A stretch of DNA of 64,000 nt from Deltaproteobacteria bacterium (GTDB taxonomy: Bacteria > Myxococcota_A > Polyangia > Polyangiales > Ga0077539). The stretch covers positions 1-64,000 of the forward strand of contig JAUXYJ010000022.1 in assembly GCA_030694465.1 (NCBI GenBank), given 5' to 3'. The position numbers and the translations under genes are program-made. The first letter of the stretch is position 1. Every line of letters starts with the position of its first letter. Under the pieces are notes generated by a model. That model was not told where the DNA came from and did not search any database. It saw nothing but the letters and a program-made list of their open reading frames with translations. Below are positions 17,823 through 25,450 of this stretch, one piece after another.

Positions 17823-18104
17823 CTAGGAGTTCGCGAAAGCGACTGCGCCCATCACGGCCAGTGCTGACCCAATGATGACCAAGACGCCAAGCACAAGCAT
17901 GACGCTGGCGATGGTCGTGAGGCCCGCGTAGCTGTCAGTCTCAAGCACGCCCGGGTTGGGGACCGTTGCCGCCGTTAACCGGGTGTTGAGGGCGATCTCG
18001 CGCAGGGCTTTAAACACCTGCCCAAGACCGATCATGATCATTCCAAAGATGAACGCGAAGGCGAAGCTTGCGAAGGCAGGAAAAACAGTGGCGATTCCGC
18101 TCAT
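17823..18104 (-). CDS. Small two-span membrane protein
   Basis: 93 residues from ATG 18104 (MSGIATVFPAF). Two hydrophobic segments, about residues 8-30 (FASFAFAFIFGMIMIGLGQVF) and about 64-90 (TIASVMLVLGVLVIIGSALAVMGAVAF), flank a short hydrophilic loop with KALREIALNTRL. No family is recognised. An ATG 19 codons upstream would add an unlikely Cys/Ser-rich extension. It is convergent with the transglutaminase-like pair and divergent from the tandem small membrane genes. Confidence 0.65.
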   Translation of the reverse strand: MSGIATVFPAFASFAFAFIFGMIMIGLGQVFKALREIALNTRLTAATVPNPGVLETDSYAGLTTIASVMLVLGVLVIIGSALAVMGAVAFANS

Positions 18105-18247
18105 GGTAGGGCTGTGCTCCGAGAGGTACGAGGACGTTGCGCAGCGCAGCCACGAGAGCATCTCGGAGTGCGCTACAGAGTCATCGTGCGACGCGACCCC
18201 CCTCGTATTTGATGTCTCGACCCATACCCTGGCACTTTTGTCTCTGT

Positions 18248-18264
18248 CCGGCGACGTCGCCGGG
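18248..18264. repeat. Palindrome copy 2
   Basis: CCGGCGACGTCGCCGGG in the space between divergent genes, one of the two copies not near a stop codon. It is joined through TTAGGTGGGG to a copy of the second palindrome at 18275. Confidence 0.85.
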
Positions 18265-18274
18265 TTAGGTGGGG

Positions 18275-18293
18275 TCCAGCCACCGGTGGCGGG
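18275..18293. repeat. Second palindrome family, copy A
   Basis: TCCAGCCACCGGTGGCGGG, with the 12-nt perfect dyad GCCACCGGTGGC. It lies 84 nt upstream of the first tandem membrane gene. Confidence 0.75.
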
Positions 18294-18376
18294 AGCAAGG
18301 TCTCGCCTCGCAATGTGAGACCGGGACGCCGATCGCGTGACGGGTTGCCGCGAAGATTATGGTAGGGCTACAAACG

Positions 18377-18784
18377 ATGATCTTCGCTAAGCGTTTTCCT
18401 GTGTTTTTTCTCAGCACTGTGGGGGCCGGAGTGCTGCTGTTTCCGGCGCAGGCGCTCGCCAGCGGAGGCGGCAACGAGTGGGGATGGGTGATGGCGCCGA
18501 TGCTCACGCCGGTGATCTTAGTGCTGGCTGGGATCCAGGCGCTCGTGGGCAAGTTTGCCCAGTCGCCGGGCACACGAAGAGGTACCGCGATCGCGATGAT
18601 GGTCCTCACTGCGCTCATTGGGCTGGGGCAACTCTATCTTCTCTGGTCGGCGTACTTGGTCACTCGCGAAGGCAACGGAGACGAAGCGCGCGGTGGCGTC
18701 GGCGTCGCGCAGCTGGGGATCTTGCTGGTGGTGCTGGCCGCGTTGGCGCTGTCGTTTTGGCTGGGCCGCAGGCTCTGGCGCTGA
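18377..18784 (+). CDS. Small membrane protein, first of a tandem pair
   Basis: 135 residues from ATG 18377 (MIFAKRFPVFFL). This start, not the in-frame ATG at 18359, is chosen because it aligns residue for residue with the paralog 550 nt downstream (MLQTKRFPVLFL). A cleavable signal or first span ends in LLFPAQALASG. Three further hydrophobic segments follow: TPVILVLAGIQALVGKFAQ, AMMVLTALIGLGQLYLLWSAYL and the C-terminal LGILLVVLAALALSFWLGRRL. A short charged loop (REGNGDEARGG) precedes the last one. No known family is recognised. Palindromic repeats flank the gene on both sides. Confidence 0.7.
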   Translation: MIFAKRFPVFFLSTVGAGVLLFPAQALASGGGNEWGWVMAPMLTPVILVLAGIQALVGKFAQSPGTRRGTAIAMMVLTALIGLGQLYLLWSAYLVTREGNGDEARGGVGVAQLGILLVVLAALALSFWLGRRLWR

Positions 18785-18798
18785 GTGATCTTCCGCTG

Positions 18799-18816
18799 CC
18801 CGGCGACGTCGCCGGG
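18799..18816. repeat. Palindrome copy 3 (perfect)
   Basis: CCCGGCGACGTCGCCGGG, 14 nt after the stop of the first tandem membrane gene. Confidence 0.9.
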
Positions 18817-18824
18817 AGTGTGCG

Positions 18825-18843
18825 ATCCAGCCACTGGTGGCGG
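18825..18843. repeat. Second palindrome family, copy B
   Basis: TCCAGCCACTGGTGGCGGA, one base changed in the dyad relative to copy A. It is nine nt after palindrome copy 3 and upstream of the second tandem membrane gene, repeating the arrangement seen at 18248-18293. Confidence 0.7.
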
Positions 18844-18930
18844 ACTCGCCTACGGTGTCAGCACTACCAAGTGATGTGACCGTGAGATGCTGTGAGGGGT
18901 TTGTGAGGGGGGCGTGATAGTGGCCTGGCA

Positions 18931-19326
18931 ATGCTCCAAACCAAGCGTTTCCCAGTGCTTTTTCTCGCGACGGTGACCTTGGGGGCGCTGCTGTTTCCGG
19001 CGCAGGCGTTTGCGAGCGGGGCGAGCTCTGGCATGGGCGTGGGCTTAGCTCTGATGGCGCTGCCGGTCGTGTTGGTGCTCGCGGGGTTGCAAGCGCTCGT
19101 CGGCAAGTTTGCGCAGGCGCCTGGGCTACGTGTGGCGACCGCGGTGATCTCGGCCCTGATCGCAGCACTTATGGGCCTAGGGCAGATTTACCTCATTTGG
19201 ACCGCGTACACGGGGTCTCGCGACGACGACGAGCCCCTTGGGATCGGCATGCTGTTGGGAGCCGCGGTGCTTGTGCTGGCCACGGTAGCGCTGTCATTGT
19301 GGATGGGACGCAGGCTCTTGCGCTGA
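18931..19326 (+). CDS. Small membrane protein, second of a tandem pair
   Basis: 131 residues, ATG 18931. It is a clear paralog of the upstream gene: shared KRFPV-FL start, LLFPAQA-ASG signal end, VLVLAGLQALVGKFAQAPG second segment, LGQIYLIWTAY third segment, and a final VATVALSLWMGRRLLR-like segment with two basic residues at the end. The loop before the last span differs (SRDDDEPLG against REGNGDEARGG), so this is the fast-changing part. A Gly-rich stretch (ASGASSGMGVG) follows the signal. No strong ribosome site is visible. Function is unknown. Confidence 0.7.
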   Translation: MLQTKRFPVLFLATVTLGALLFPAQAFASGASSGMGVGLALMALPVVLVLAGLQALVGKFAQAPGLRVATAVISALIAALMGLGQIYLIWTAYTGSRDDDEPLGIGMLLGAAVLVLATVALSLWMGRRLLR

Positions 19327-19339
19327 CCGTAGAGCGCAT

Positions 19340-19356
19340 CCAGCGACGTCGCCGGG
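19340..19356. repeat. Palindrome copy 4 (one mismatch)
   Basis: CCAGCGACGTCGCCGGG, 13 nt after the stop of the second tandem membrane gene. Confidence 0.8.
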
Positions 19357-19427
19357 TGTGAACGGGAGAAGAGTGCGGACGTCACCGTGTATTGACATTG
19401 GGCATTGTGTGCTTGCACATTTGCGCC

Positions 19428-20393
19428 ATGACACGCTTGCGACGACGTGACGTGATCGCGGCGATCGGTGTGGGTACAGCGCTGAGGGGGTGGATGGCGA
19501 TGCGCAGTTGGCGAGATACGCAGCAGACACACGCGGGAGAGCACCCGAGGCTCGCGCTCGCGCGTGCGCTCAGTGAGAAGTCGCCGAGTGAGCAGGTGTT
19601 TTGGGAGATCTTGGGCGCGCTGATTGAGCGGCCAAGTGACAGGCTCCCGCCCTGGCCCGACGAGGCCACGCTGCGCGAGGCGGTCGTGCAAATCGACGCG
19701 CTCCTAGAGGCCACGTGGCCGTGGGAGATGCGCGCCTGGCACTCGGTTCCGTGCTTTTTGCAGCAGCGAGATCGCGTGCATCCTGCTGCCCAGCTGTTGC
19801 GTAGTTTGACCCTGGCGAGACGCTCTGAGGGCCGCTCGCCTAACCTCGAACTGCAGGCTCAAGAGCTGCGCGGTCTGCGCTCGCTCACGCTGTCTCGGCT
19901 TGAGTTCACCGTGAGGCTCTCGGACAAGCCACACCTCGCAAACCTGCAAGAGCTGTCTCTCTACGACGTGACGATCCCGGCGAATGAGTGGGCCGCGATG
20001 AGTGAGAGCGCGCATCTCGCGACGCTGCGATCGCTCGCTATGGTCGACTACCACCTGCCACCGGACACCCTCGCGGCGGTGCTCAACGGTTGCCTCACGC
20101 GCAATGTGCGGAGCCTCGGTCTGCGCAGCGGGACGATCCCCGGCGCGAGGCTCGCTGAGCTGCTCTCGCATCGCGCGACGCTCGTGCGAATCGAGTCGCT
20201 CGATCTCTCGGGCAATGATCTGCACGACTGGCACCTTGGGCCGCTCATGGAGGCTACGTGGCTGAGCAACCTTGGCGAGCTCGACCTGCGCTGCCGCAAC
20301 CTGCGCTATATCTCGCCCGAGGCGCAAGAACGCCTGCGAAAATGCCCACAGTTTGCACGTACACGGATCCACTTCGATCCGCCAAAGCGGTAG
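19428..20393 (+). CDS. Leucine-rich-repeat-like protein, possibly Tat-exported
   Basis: 321 residues from ATG 19428 (MTRLRRRDVIAAIG); an in-frame ATG at 19392 adds 12 residues. The start resembles a twin-arginine signal (RRRDVI followed by a moderately hydrophobic stretch), though without a clear cleavage site. The middle (about 35-130) is helical. From about residue 125 irregular leucine-rich repeats appear: LRGLRSLTLSRLEF, LANLQELSLYDVTI, LATLRSLAMVDYHL, NVRSLGLRSGTI, VRIESLDLSGNDL and LGELDLRCRNL. This resembles the ribonuclease-inhibitor-like repeats common in myxobacteria. Leucine-rich repeats bind proteins; the target is unknown. Confidence 0.7.
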   Translation: MTRLRRRDVIAAIGVGTALRGWMAMRSWRDTQQTHAGEHPRLALARALSEKSPSEQVFWEILGALIERPSDRLPPWPDEATLREAVVQIDALLEATWPWEMRAWHSVPCFLQQRDRVHPAAQLLRSLTLARRSEGRSPNLELQAQELRGLRSLTLSRLEFTVRLSDKPHLANLQELSLYDVTIPANEWAAMSESAHLATLRSLAMVDYHLPPDTLAAVLNGCLTRNVRSLGLRSGTIPGARLAELLSHRATLVRIESLDLSGNDLHDWHLGPLMEATWLSNLGELDLRCRNLRYISPEAQERLRKCPQFARTRIHFDPPKR

Positions 20394-20456
20394 CGCTCCT
20401 GCGCGATTGCTCGTGTTTGGGGGGCCGCTGTGCGCGATGATCTCGGGCACACACGC

Positions 20457-20876
20457 ATGAAGCTTACGCTGCAAGTCCTCGTCGCTCTTGATCGCACAGA
20501 TCCCTATCGTGTGGGGCGCTGTGACGTCGCGGTGGTGCAGGCCGAGCACACCGTCGTGGTGGCCTCGGGCTTGGAGTTCGGTGAGGTGTTTGCTGACTCG
20601 GCGGGGACGCGCTCGCTGAGCGAGTTTGAAGTGACGCTCTTTGCTGTCGTTGCGCCGGGCGAGCCGCATCGTGTGCGGGTTCGACGCAAGCACTGTTACG
20701 AGGCTGGCACCGAGAGCTTGCGCGACGTGTGGCTCGCGCTGCAGGTGTCGCGCGACGGCGCGGTGGTCGCGCAGCCCTCGTCCCCGATGCCGCTCAGCGC
20801 GGTCACTGTGTTGGCCACCGCGGCTTGGGCTTACGCAGATGCTCTCGCACGCGAGCCCATGATCACCGAGGCGTAG
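20457..20876 (+). CDS. Hypothetical protein
   Basis: 139 residues from ATG 20457 (MKLTLQVLVALD); an upstream in-frame ATG at 20430 gives nine unlike residues. Alternating hydrophobic stretches (CDVAVVQAEHTVVVASG, VTLFAVVAPGEPHRVRVRR) suggest a beta-rich soluble protein. A predicted helix near the C-terminus reads SAVTVLATAAWAYADALA. There is no signal peptide and one Cys pair. No family is recognised. It lies 63 nt after the leucine-rich protein and may be co-transcribed with it. Confidence 0.55.
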   Translation: MKLTLQVLVALDRTDPYRVGRCDVAVVQAEHTVVVASGLEFGEVFADSAGTRSLSEFEVTLFAVVAPGEPHRVRVRRKHCYEAGTESLRDVWLALQVSRDGAVVAQPSSPMPLSAVTVLATAAWAYADALAREPMITEA

Positions 20877-20880
20877 CCGC

Positions 20881-20899
20881 TCCAGCCACCGGTGGCGGG
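20881..20899. repeat. Second palindrome family, copy C
   Basis: TCCAGCCACCGGTGGCGGG fills the 24-nt gap between two convergent stop codons (20876 and 20901). Confidence 0.75.
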
Positions 20900-20900
20900 C

Positions 20901-21821
20901 TCACTCGTCGGCGAAGATCTCGGCGAGCTCGGAGGCGGTGACCGCGCGGGCGATCCAGCGTGCAAGCTGTGCGGGGTCCTCGCAGGTCTCGATTTGCAGA
21001 CGAGCGTGATCAGTCAGCGAAATTCCACGCGATTTTATCACGATCAAGAGCGCACGGGCTTCGCCACGGGCTTCACCACGGGCTTCACCACGCGCTTCAC
21101 CACGCGCTTCGGCGCGCTCGACGAAGGCCTCGTACAAGAGCCTCAGCTCCCGCGCCTTGGGGGTCTCTGGGATCGCGTCTGGGTTCATCATCCATCTCCT
21201 CAAAAAGGTGGCAAGGGTGCCGCTGAGCATGGACACCATGGCTCGAAATAGTACGCGTCGCAACAGGGCGTCGGCGATGCTCTCGAGTCTCAGTACACAT
21301 CGCTGCAAGATCTCTACGGCGCGTGGTCCCTTGCGATGCGCGACGGCCCAGAGGGCAAACACCGCGAGCGTTGGTTGTCCCTCGCGCAAGAGCGAGTCAG
21401 CCTCTCGATCGGTAAGTAAAATCACAGATGGAACGAGTGAAACCGCGCTCCCCAGCGGGCCTCGTGTTCGCGCGACCGACAATGCCCACTCAGAGACTCT
21501 CGGCTGCGTCGTGAGTACCAAGAGATCTCCGCGGGCTCCCCGCGTCGCGACCATCGCGCCCATCGCTGCGAGCCAGCGAACTTGTTTGACCGGATCGGGC
21601 TGCTGCTGGACCTCAATGATCACCCAGGGCTCGCGATCCTCGGGGTCTGCGAGGAGCACATCAGGGCGCACCTCGATCGGGTCCGCCACGCGCACGCTCG
21701 AGTCCACCACGCGCAGTGACTCGCTAAAGACTGGGCGCCCCAGCGCGGACAACAGGTCGCGCAAGAGCGCAGGGCGCTGTTGTAAGAGAGCAGTGAGTGT
21801 CTCGTGAGTCGCGCTCGCCAT
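20901..21821 (-). CDS. Rpn/PD-(D/E)XK nuclease-family protein
   Basis: 306 residues from ATG 21821 (MASATHETLTALLQQRP). The N-terminal half matches the pattern of the Rpn-type, formerly transposase_31-like, proteins found in myxobacteria and actinobacteria: HETLTALLQQRPALLRDLL, then VRPDVLLADPEDREPWVIIEVQQQPD with the D...ExQ spacing of a PD-(D/E)XK active site, then LLVLTTQPRVSEWA. The C-terminal part is helical with an in-frame tandem repeat ARGE (four copies) and ends RAVTASELAEIFADE. E. coli Rpn proteins nick DNA and promote recombination; activity here is not shown. No inverted repeats mark it as part of an insertion sequence. Confidence 0.75.
   Translation of the reverse strand: MASATHETLTALLQQRPALLRDLLSALGRPVFSESLRVVDSSVRVADPIEVRPDVLLADPEDREPWVIIEVQQQPDPVKQVRWLAAMGAMVATRGARGDLLVLTTQPRVSEWALSVARTRGPLGSAVSLVPSVILLTDREADSLLREGQPTLAVFALWAVAHRKGPRAVEILQRCVLRLESIADALLRRVLFRAMVSMLSGTLATFLRRWMMNPDAIPETPKARELRLLYEAFVERAEARGEARGEARGEARGEARALLIVIKSRGISLTDHARLQIETCEDPAQLARWIARAVTASELAEIFADE
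21056..21115 (-). repeat. 12-bp tandem repeat inside the Rpn-type gene
   Basis: Five consecutive units of the form GGGCTTCACCAC (plus-strand reading, the first and last diverged) encode repeated Ala-Arg-Gly-Glu. Copy-number change would alter the linker in steps of four residues without breaking the frame. Confidence 0.85.
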
Positions 21822-21987
21822 GATGGGCGCGGTGATAACTCCGAGACGATTGCACGCAACCATGGTGCGCGCGATTTCGATCAGCGCTGCAATGGGGAAC
21901 TCGCTGCAAGAAAATCAGCATTTTGTCTGCTTTTCTTGCCGAATTTCTTGGCTAGGCAACACCGCACGAGGCGCTGGACCGAGGTGC

Positions 21988-24429
21988 TCAGCCGATGCAG
22001 TCGTCCGGCGTGTAAATCGTGCGGCGGTTGTCGTCTTCGCGGCACTCTTGTACCTGGTCGTTGGCGTCTGCTTGGGCCTCGACTGAGCTGTCTGCTGGGA
22101 GGCTCACAGGCATCGCACAGCGCACGTTGACGCACTCGCCGGGGAGAATCGCAGTCATCGCGCTCGCGGTGCACAAGGGCATGCGCGCCCCCGCGCGGCT
22201 CACCGAGAAGAACGAGATCGCGCTGTTGGCACCTGCGATTCCGGTGCCGCGGTTGCAGAACCTCGCGCCGAGCTGCACGCCCATCGCGCCCATGGCGAGG
22301 CAGCCCCCGGGCGAGGGCGAGATCGTGAGGTTGGGTGCGGTCTGGTCACCAAGCGAACCCTGTGTGTTTTGCCTAAAATTATTGAGCCCGGGCACACGCC
22401 AGTTGGCACGCGCCGTCATGCGATCGGGCACGCGCGCGTCGTCGGTGACGTTGGTGATCGCGTAGGCAAACTGGTTCCAGACGGGGCGCGAGGGGACCCA
22501 ACGGTTGCGCGCGTCGCCATACACTTTGAGCCCGACGCTGGGGCTGTACGTGCTGCGACAGACGTTGCCCATTCCGTCTGCACGGAGGGGTGGGGTGCAG
22601 GTGTTTCCGGCGCCGCATTGGTCGCTCGCAGTGCAGCGACAGAGACCCGCTGCGCAGCGCGAACCGACAGGGCACGCTGCGTCAGAGACGCACGCAAACC
22701 CAGGCAAAATAGGGTCCGGAGCGCCCGTCGCGAGCCCACACTCCGAGCCACACAGCGTGTTCGCGCCCACGACAATTTCGGCCGAGTTGTCTCCGTCCAC
22801 GTCGGCCACGACGGGCATCTCGATGAACGTGCACGACACGCGCGGTGCGCTCCATCGAGGGTTGCCGTTGGTGCCATCGAAGATGCGCGTAAAGCACTCG
22901 TCGGCTTCGACCACTTCGGTGCGACCGTCGCCATCAAAGTCAAAGACCGTCACGCCGTTGATCGCGCTCGATGCGTCTCGCAGGCCGTTTTGTACCCACA
23001 AGATCCCGTCGGTGCGCCCGCTGTCACAGCGGCCCCCACGTGTGGATCCGCCCGTCACGCAGTCCGGGTCAAACGCGACGAGCGCGCGCCCAGCGACGAC
23101 AATCTCGGGGCGCCCATCGCCGTCGAGGTCCGCGACCGCAGGAGGCCCTCCGCCGCCGACAAGCATGCTCGGCGCGGTAAACACCACGTCGCCCGCGATC
23201 GTCCGGACCTGCAACCGCTGGTCGTTAAAGTGCACGATCTCGGGCCGCCCCGGCGCGTCCCCGGCGCGCCCCGCAAAGTCACCAAAGTCAGCCAACGCTT
23301 CGAAGCCCGGCGTCACGGTCGCGCGGTCAAACGCAGCACGAATCCACCGTCGACCCGGCGCATCGAGCTGCCACAGCGCGCCATTTGCGACCAGCTCGGG
23401 TGTGCCATCCTCGTCCACGTCGGCGACAAACGTGGGCTGCTGATAGCCCTGATAGGTGACCGATGTGGGCGCGCTGACCAAGGGCATCCCTGTGTGATCC
23501 CAGACCTGCATCCCCACGATGATCTCGGGTCTCGCGTCGCCCGTGATGTCCGCGAGCAAAGGCGCGGTCGCGGTGTACATCTCGCCCGCTGCACGCCACG
23601 CGGTGACCCATCGCGTGGTCGCGCGATCAAAGCGAAACACGATGATCCCGCCCAGGCCCGAGCCGGCAATGATCTCGGCGATTCCGTCTCCGTCGAGGTC
23701 TCCGATCGCGGGGGTCCCGGCCGCCGCGACGACCTGGTCGGCGCCGTCCATCCGCCAGTCCACGGCGCAGGTGCGCGAGTTAAAAATCGTGAGTGTTCCC
23801 GAGGATGTATAGAGATTTCCGGTGCGATCGCGTACAGCGACTACGATGCTCGGGATCGTCTCTCCATCGGGCAGCGGGATCCCGAGTCGCGCGATCGCGG
23901 GCGTGCCGTTGATCGAGCCCGACGTAAACGCACACTGCGTCGCGGGCACGAGCGGCGAAGGGATCGCGCGTGTCGTGCACGTGGGATCGAGCACGCGCTC
24001 CATGGGCACGCCGTAGGGCGTGCAATAGCCCATCGCATCGCAGTACGAATCGCTCGGACACGCGACGCCGCCGTCTGTGCTCGCGTCCGTTGCGGGGCCG
24101 CCGTCGCCCACGCTGCTGGGTGTACAGCGGCCCAAGTCTGGCAGGCACTGGCCGAAGCGGCAGAGCTGCCCAGCACGGCAACACGCGTCCCCACACACGG
24201 TGCCGTTGCACGTCGCACCATCGCGGACGTCTGCGACCGCGTCGAGGTCCGTCATGCCATCAGGCGGGTTCACGGAGGCGTCGGGCGCGTCGATGCCCAT
24301 GGCGCCCCCGTCAGAGGGCGCCACGCGGTCGGGAAGGGGGGCAGGGGCCTCGCTGCAGGCCATAAACCCCAAGAGGGACAGAGAGCTCAGCGCGAGGTGA
24401 GCTCGAAGCGCGAATGGAGGCAACATCAC
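21988..24429 (-). CDS. Cys-rich FG-GAP-repeat surface lipoprotein
   Basis: 813 residues; the first two codons are both ATG. The lipoprotein signal ends in LGFMAC. An Asp/Gly/Ala-rich linker and a Cys-rich segment (CNGTVCGDACCRAGQLCRFGQC) follow. From about residue 230 there are at least six FG-GAP/integrin-like repeats with calcium-binding loops: AIGDLDGDGIAEI, LADITGDARPEI, VADVDEDGTPEL, VADLDGDGRPEI, VFDFDGDGRTEV and VADVDGDNSAEI. A second Cys-rich insert (CVSDAACPVGSRCAAGLC) lies near residue 600. A CARDB-like beta domain with C-terminal VQECREDDNRRTI ends the protein. It is likely a surface beta-propeller for adhesion or recognition. Confidence 0.85.
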   Translation of the reverse strand: MMLPPFALRAHLALSSLSLLGFMACSEAPAPLPDRVAPSDGGAMGIDAPDASVNPPDGMTDLDAVADVRDGATCNGTVCGDACCRAGQLCRFGQCLPDLGRCTPSSVGDGGPATDASTDGGVACPSDSYCDAMGYCTPYGVPMERVLDPTCTTRAIPSPLVPATQCAFTSGSINGTPAIARLGIPLPDGETIPSIVVAVRDRTGNLYTSSGTLTIFNSRTCAVDWRMDGADQVVAAAGTPAIGDLDGDGIAEIIAGSGLGGIIVFRFDRATTRWVTAWRAAGEMYTATAPLLADITGDARPEIIVGMQVWDHTGMPLVSAPTSVTYQGYQQPTFVADVDEDGTPELVANGALWQLDAPGRRWIRAAFDRATVTPGFEALADFGDFAGRAGDAPGRPEIVHFNDQRLQVRTIAGDVVFTAPSMLVGGGGPPAVADLDGDGRPEIVVAGRALVAFDPDCVTGGSTRGGRCDSGRTDGILWVQNGLRDASSAINGVTVFDFDGDGRTEVVEADECFTRIFDGTNGNPRWSAPRVSCTFIEMPVVADVDGDNSAEIVVGANTLCGSECGLATGAPDPILPGFACVSDAACPVGSRCAAGLCRCTASDQCGAGNTCTPPLRADGMGNVCRSTYSPSVGLKVYGDARNRWVPSRPVWNQFAYAITNVTDDARVPDRMTARANWRVPGLNNFRQNTQGSLGDQTAPNLTISPSPGGCLAMGAMGVQLGARFCNRGTGIAGANSAISFFSVSRAGARMPLCTASAMTAILPGECVNVRCAMPVSLPADSSVEAQADANDQVQECREDDNRRTIYTPDDCIG

Positions 24430-24493
24430 CGCGCGAGGGTACGCGAATGTGCCCTACGAAGGACAGCGCGCGCGTGTGCTTTGGGTAGTGATT

Positions 24494-25369
24494 TTACAAG
24501 TGTTGCGAGGGCTTGGCCCACACATGTGCGTGGTCCGCAATGTAGCGCTCAATCGTGCGACCGGGGTGCCCCAAGAGCCGCTCCAGGGTAGGGTCCACCG
24601 AGGCGCCTTGGCCAAAGCGAAGCAGCACATGCAAGACGGTCTGCACGGCGATCGCGCCCCACGGGAGCCCTCGTCGGGACAAGTGCCGCATGTAGCCCAC
24701 GATCGAAGCGGGCTGATAGCGAATCGTGCGACCGAGCGCCTGAGAGAGCGCAGCGGTCACCACAGACCAAGCCACAGGGCCAGGACCCGTGAGGGTGTAG
24801 GCTTGGCCTCGGTGGGACTGAGGCGCTGTCAGCGCAAGGGCGGCGACCTCGGCGACGTCGCGCACATCGATCCAGTTGACGTCGTGCTGACCCGCGGGGA
24901 CATACACACGGTCGTCCTCGAGGATGTCGTTTGCGTAGGCCGATTGCAGGTTTTGCGCAAAGAACCCTGGCCGCAGGTTGGTGTAGTGGTCGCTGAGCGC
25001 GCGCAGGTGGTCCTCGACCTTGCGGTGCGGTACAAAGCTGTTCTTCTCTGCGCCCGCGACCGAGAGAAATACGACATGGTCGACGCCCTGTGCGCGCGCA
25101 AAATCGACGAACGGGTTGAGGGTATCCTGGACGTCTGCGATCGCCGGGGGACGCATCAAGAACATGTGCGCTGCGCCCTCGACAGCGCCCGCCCAGGTCG
25201 CGCGGTCGCGAAAGTCGAGCTTCGTCGCCGTGACTGTGTCCCCAAACTTCGCGACGATGCGCTCGGGGCGTCGGTCTGCTGCGAGCACCTGCGCGCCACG
25301 ATGCAACAGCGCTCGCACGACCTCTTGCCCCACGTTGCCCATGGCCCCGGTCACCAAGATTTTGCTCAT
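24494..25369 (-). CDS. NmrA-like atypical short-chain dehydrogenase/reductase
   Basis: 291 residues from ATG 25369 (MSKILVTGAMGNVGQ). GAMGNVG near residues 8-14 is the GxxGxxG dinucleotide site of NmrA/atypical SDR proteins, followed by VLAADRRPE at the end of strand two. FLSVAGAEKNSFVPHRKVED corresponds to the usual active-site region, but the Tyr of YxxxK is His here (HRKVE), as in NmrA-type members. LRPGFFAQNL and WIDVRDVAEVAALAL are typical of the family. Members are redox sensors, quinone/azo reductases or isomerases. The substrate is unknown. It stands between two surface-lipoprotein genes on the same strand. Confidence 0.82.
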   Translation of the reverse strand: MSKILVTGAMGNVGQEVVRALLHRGAQVLAADRRPERIVAKFGDTVTATKLDFRDRATWAGAVEGAAHMFLMRPPAIADVQDTLNPFVDFARAQGVDHVVFLSVAGAEKNSFVPHRKVEDHLRALSDHYTNLRPGFFAQNLQSAYANDILEDDRVYVPAGQHDVNWIDVRDVAEVAALALTAPQSHRGQAYTLTGPGPVAWSVVTAALSQALGRTIRYQPASIVGYMRHLSRRGLPWGAIAVQTVLHVLLRFGQGASVDPTLERLLGHPGRTIERYIADHAHVWAKPSQHL

Positions 25370-25450
25370 GGACTGTGGGTACCGCAGAACCGCGCGCGGG
25401 TTGGTGCTGATCGTGCTGTGCGCACCCACGCGAAGCGCACGCGCGCTCGC

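Noticed and set aside
21056..21115. CRISPR-like short repeats
   Set aside because: Contiguous 12-bp units without spacers, in frame within a gene.
20901..21821. Insertion sequence around the Rpn-type gene
   Set aside because: No terminal inverted repeats or target-site duplication; the flanking palindrome belongs to the dispersed family.
22369..24591. Long plus-strand frame opposite the FG-GAP lipoprotein
   Set aside because: The opposite strand has a signal peptide and calcium-loop repeats; this frame has composition bias only.
24843..24862. Partial palindrome core in the NmrA-like gene
   Set aside because: Only the central bases match, and they encode the conserved DVRDVAEV region.
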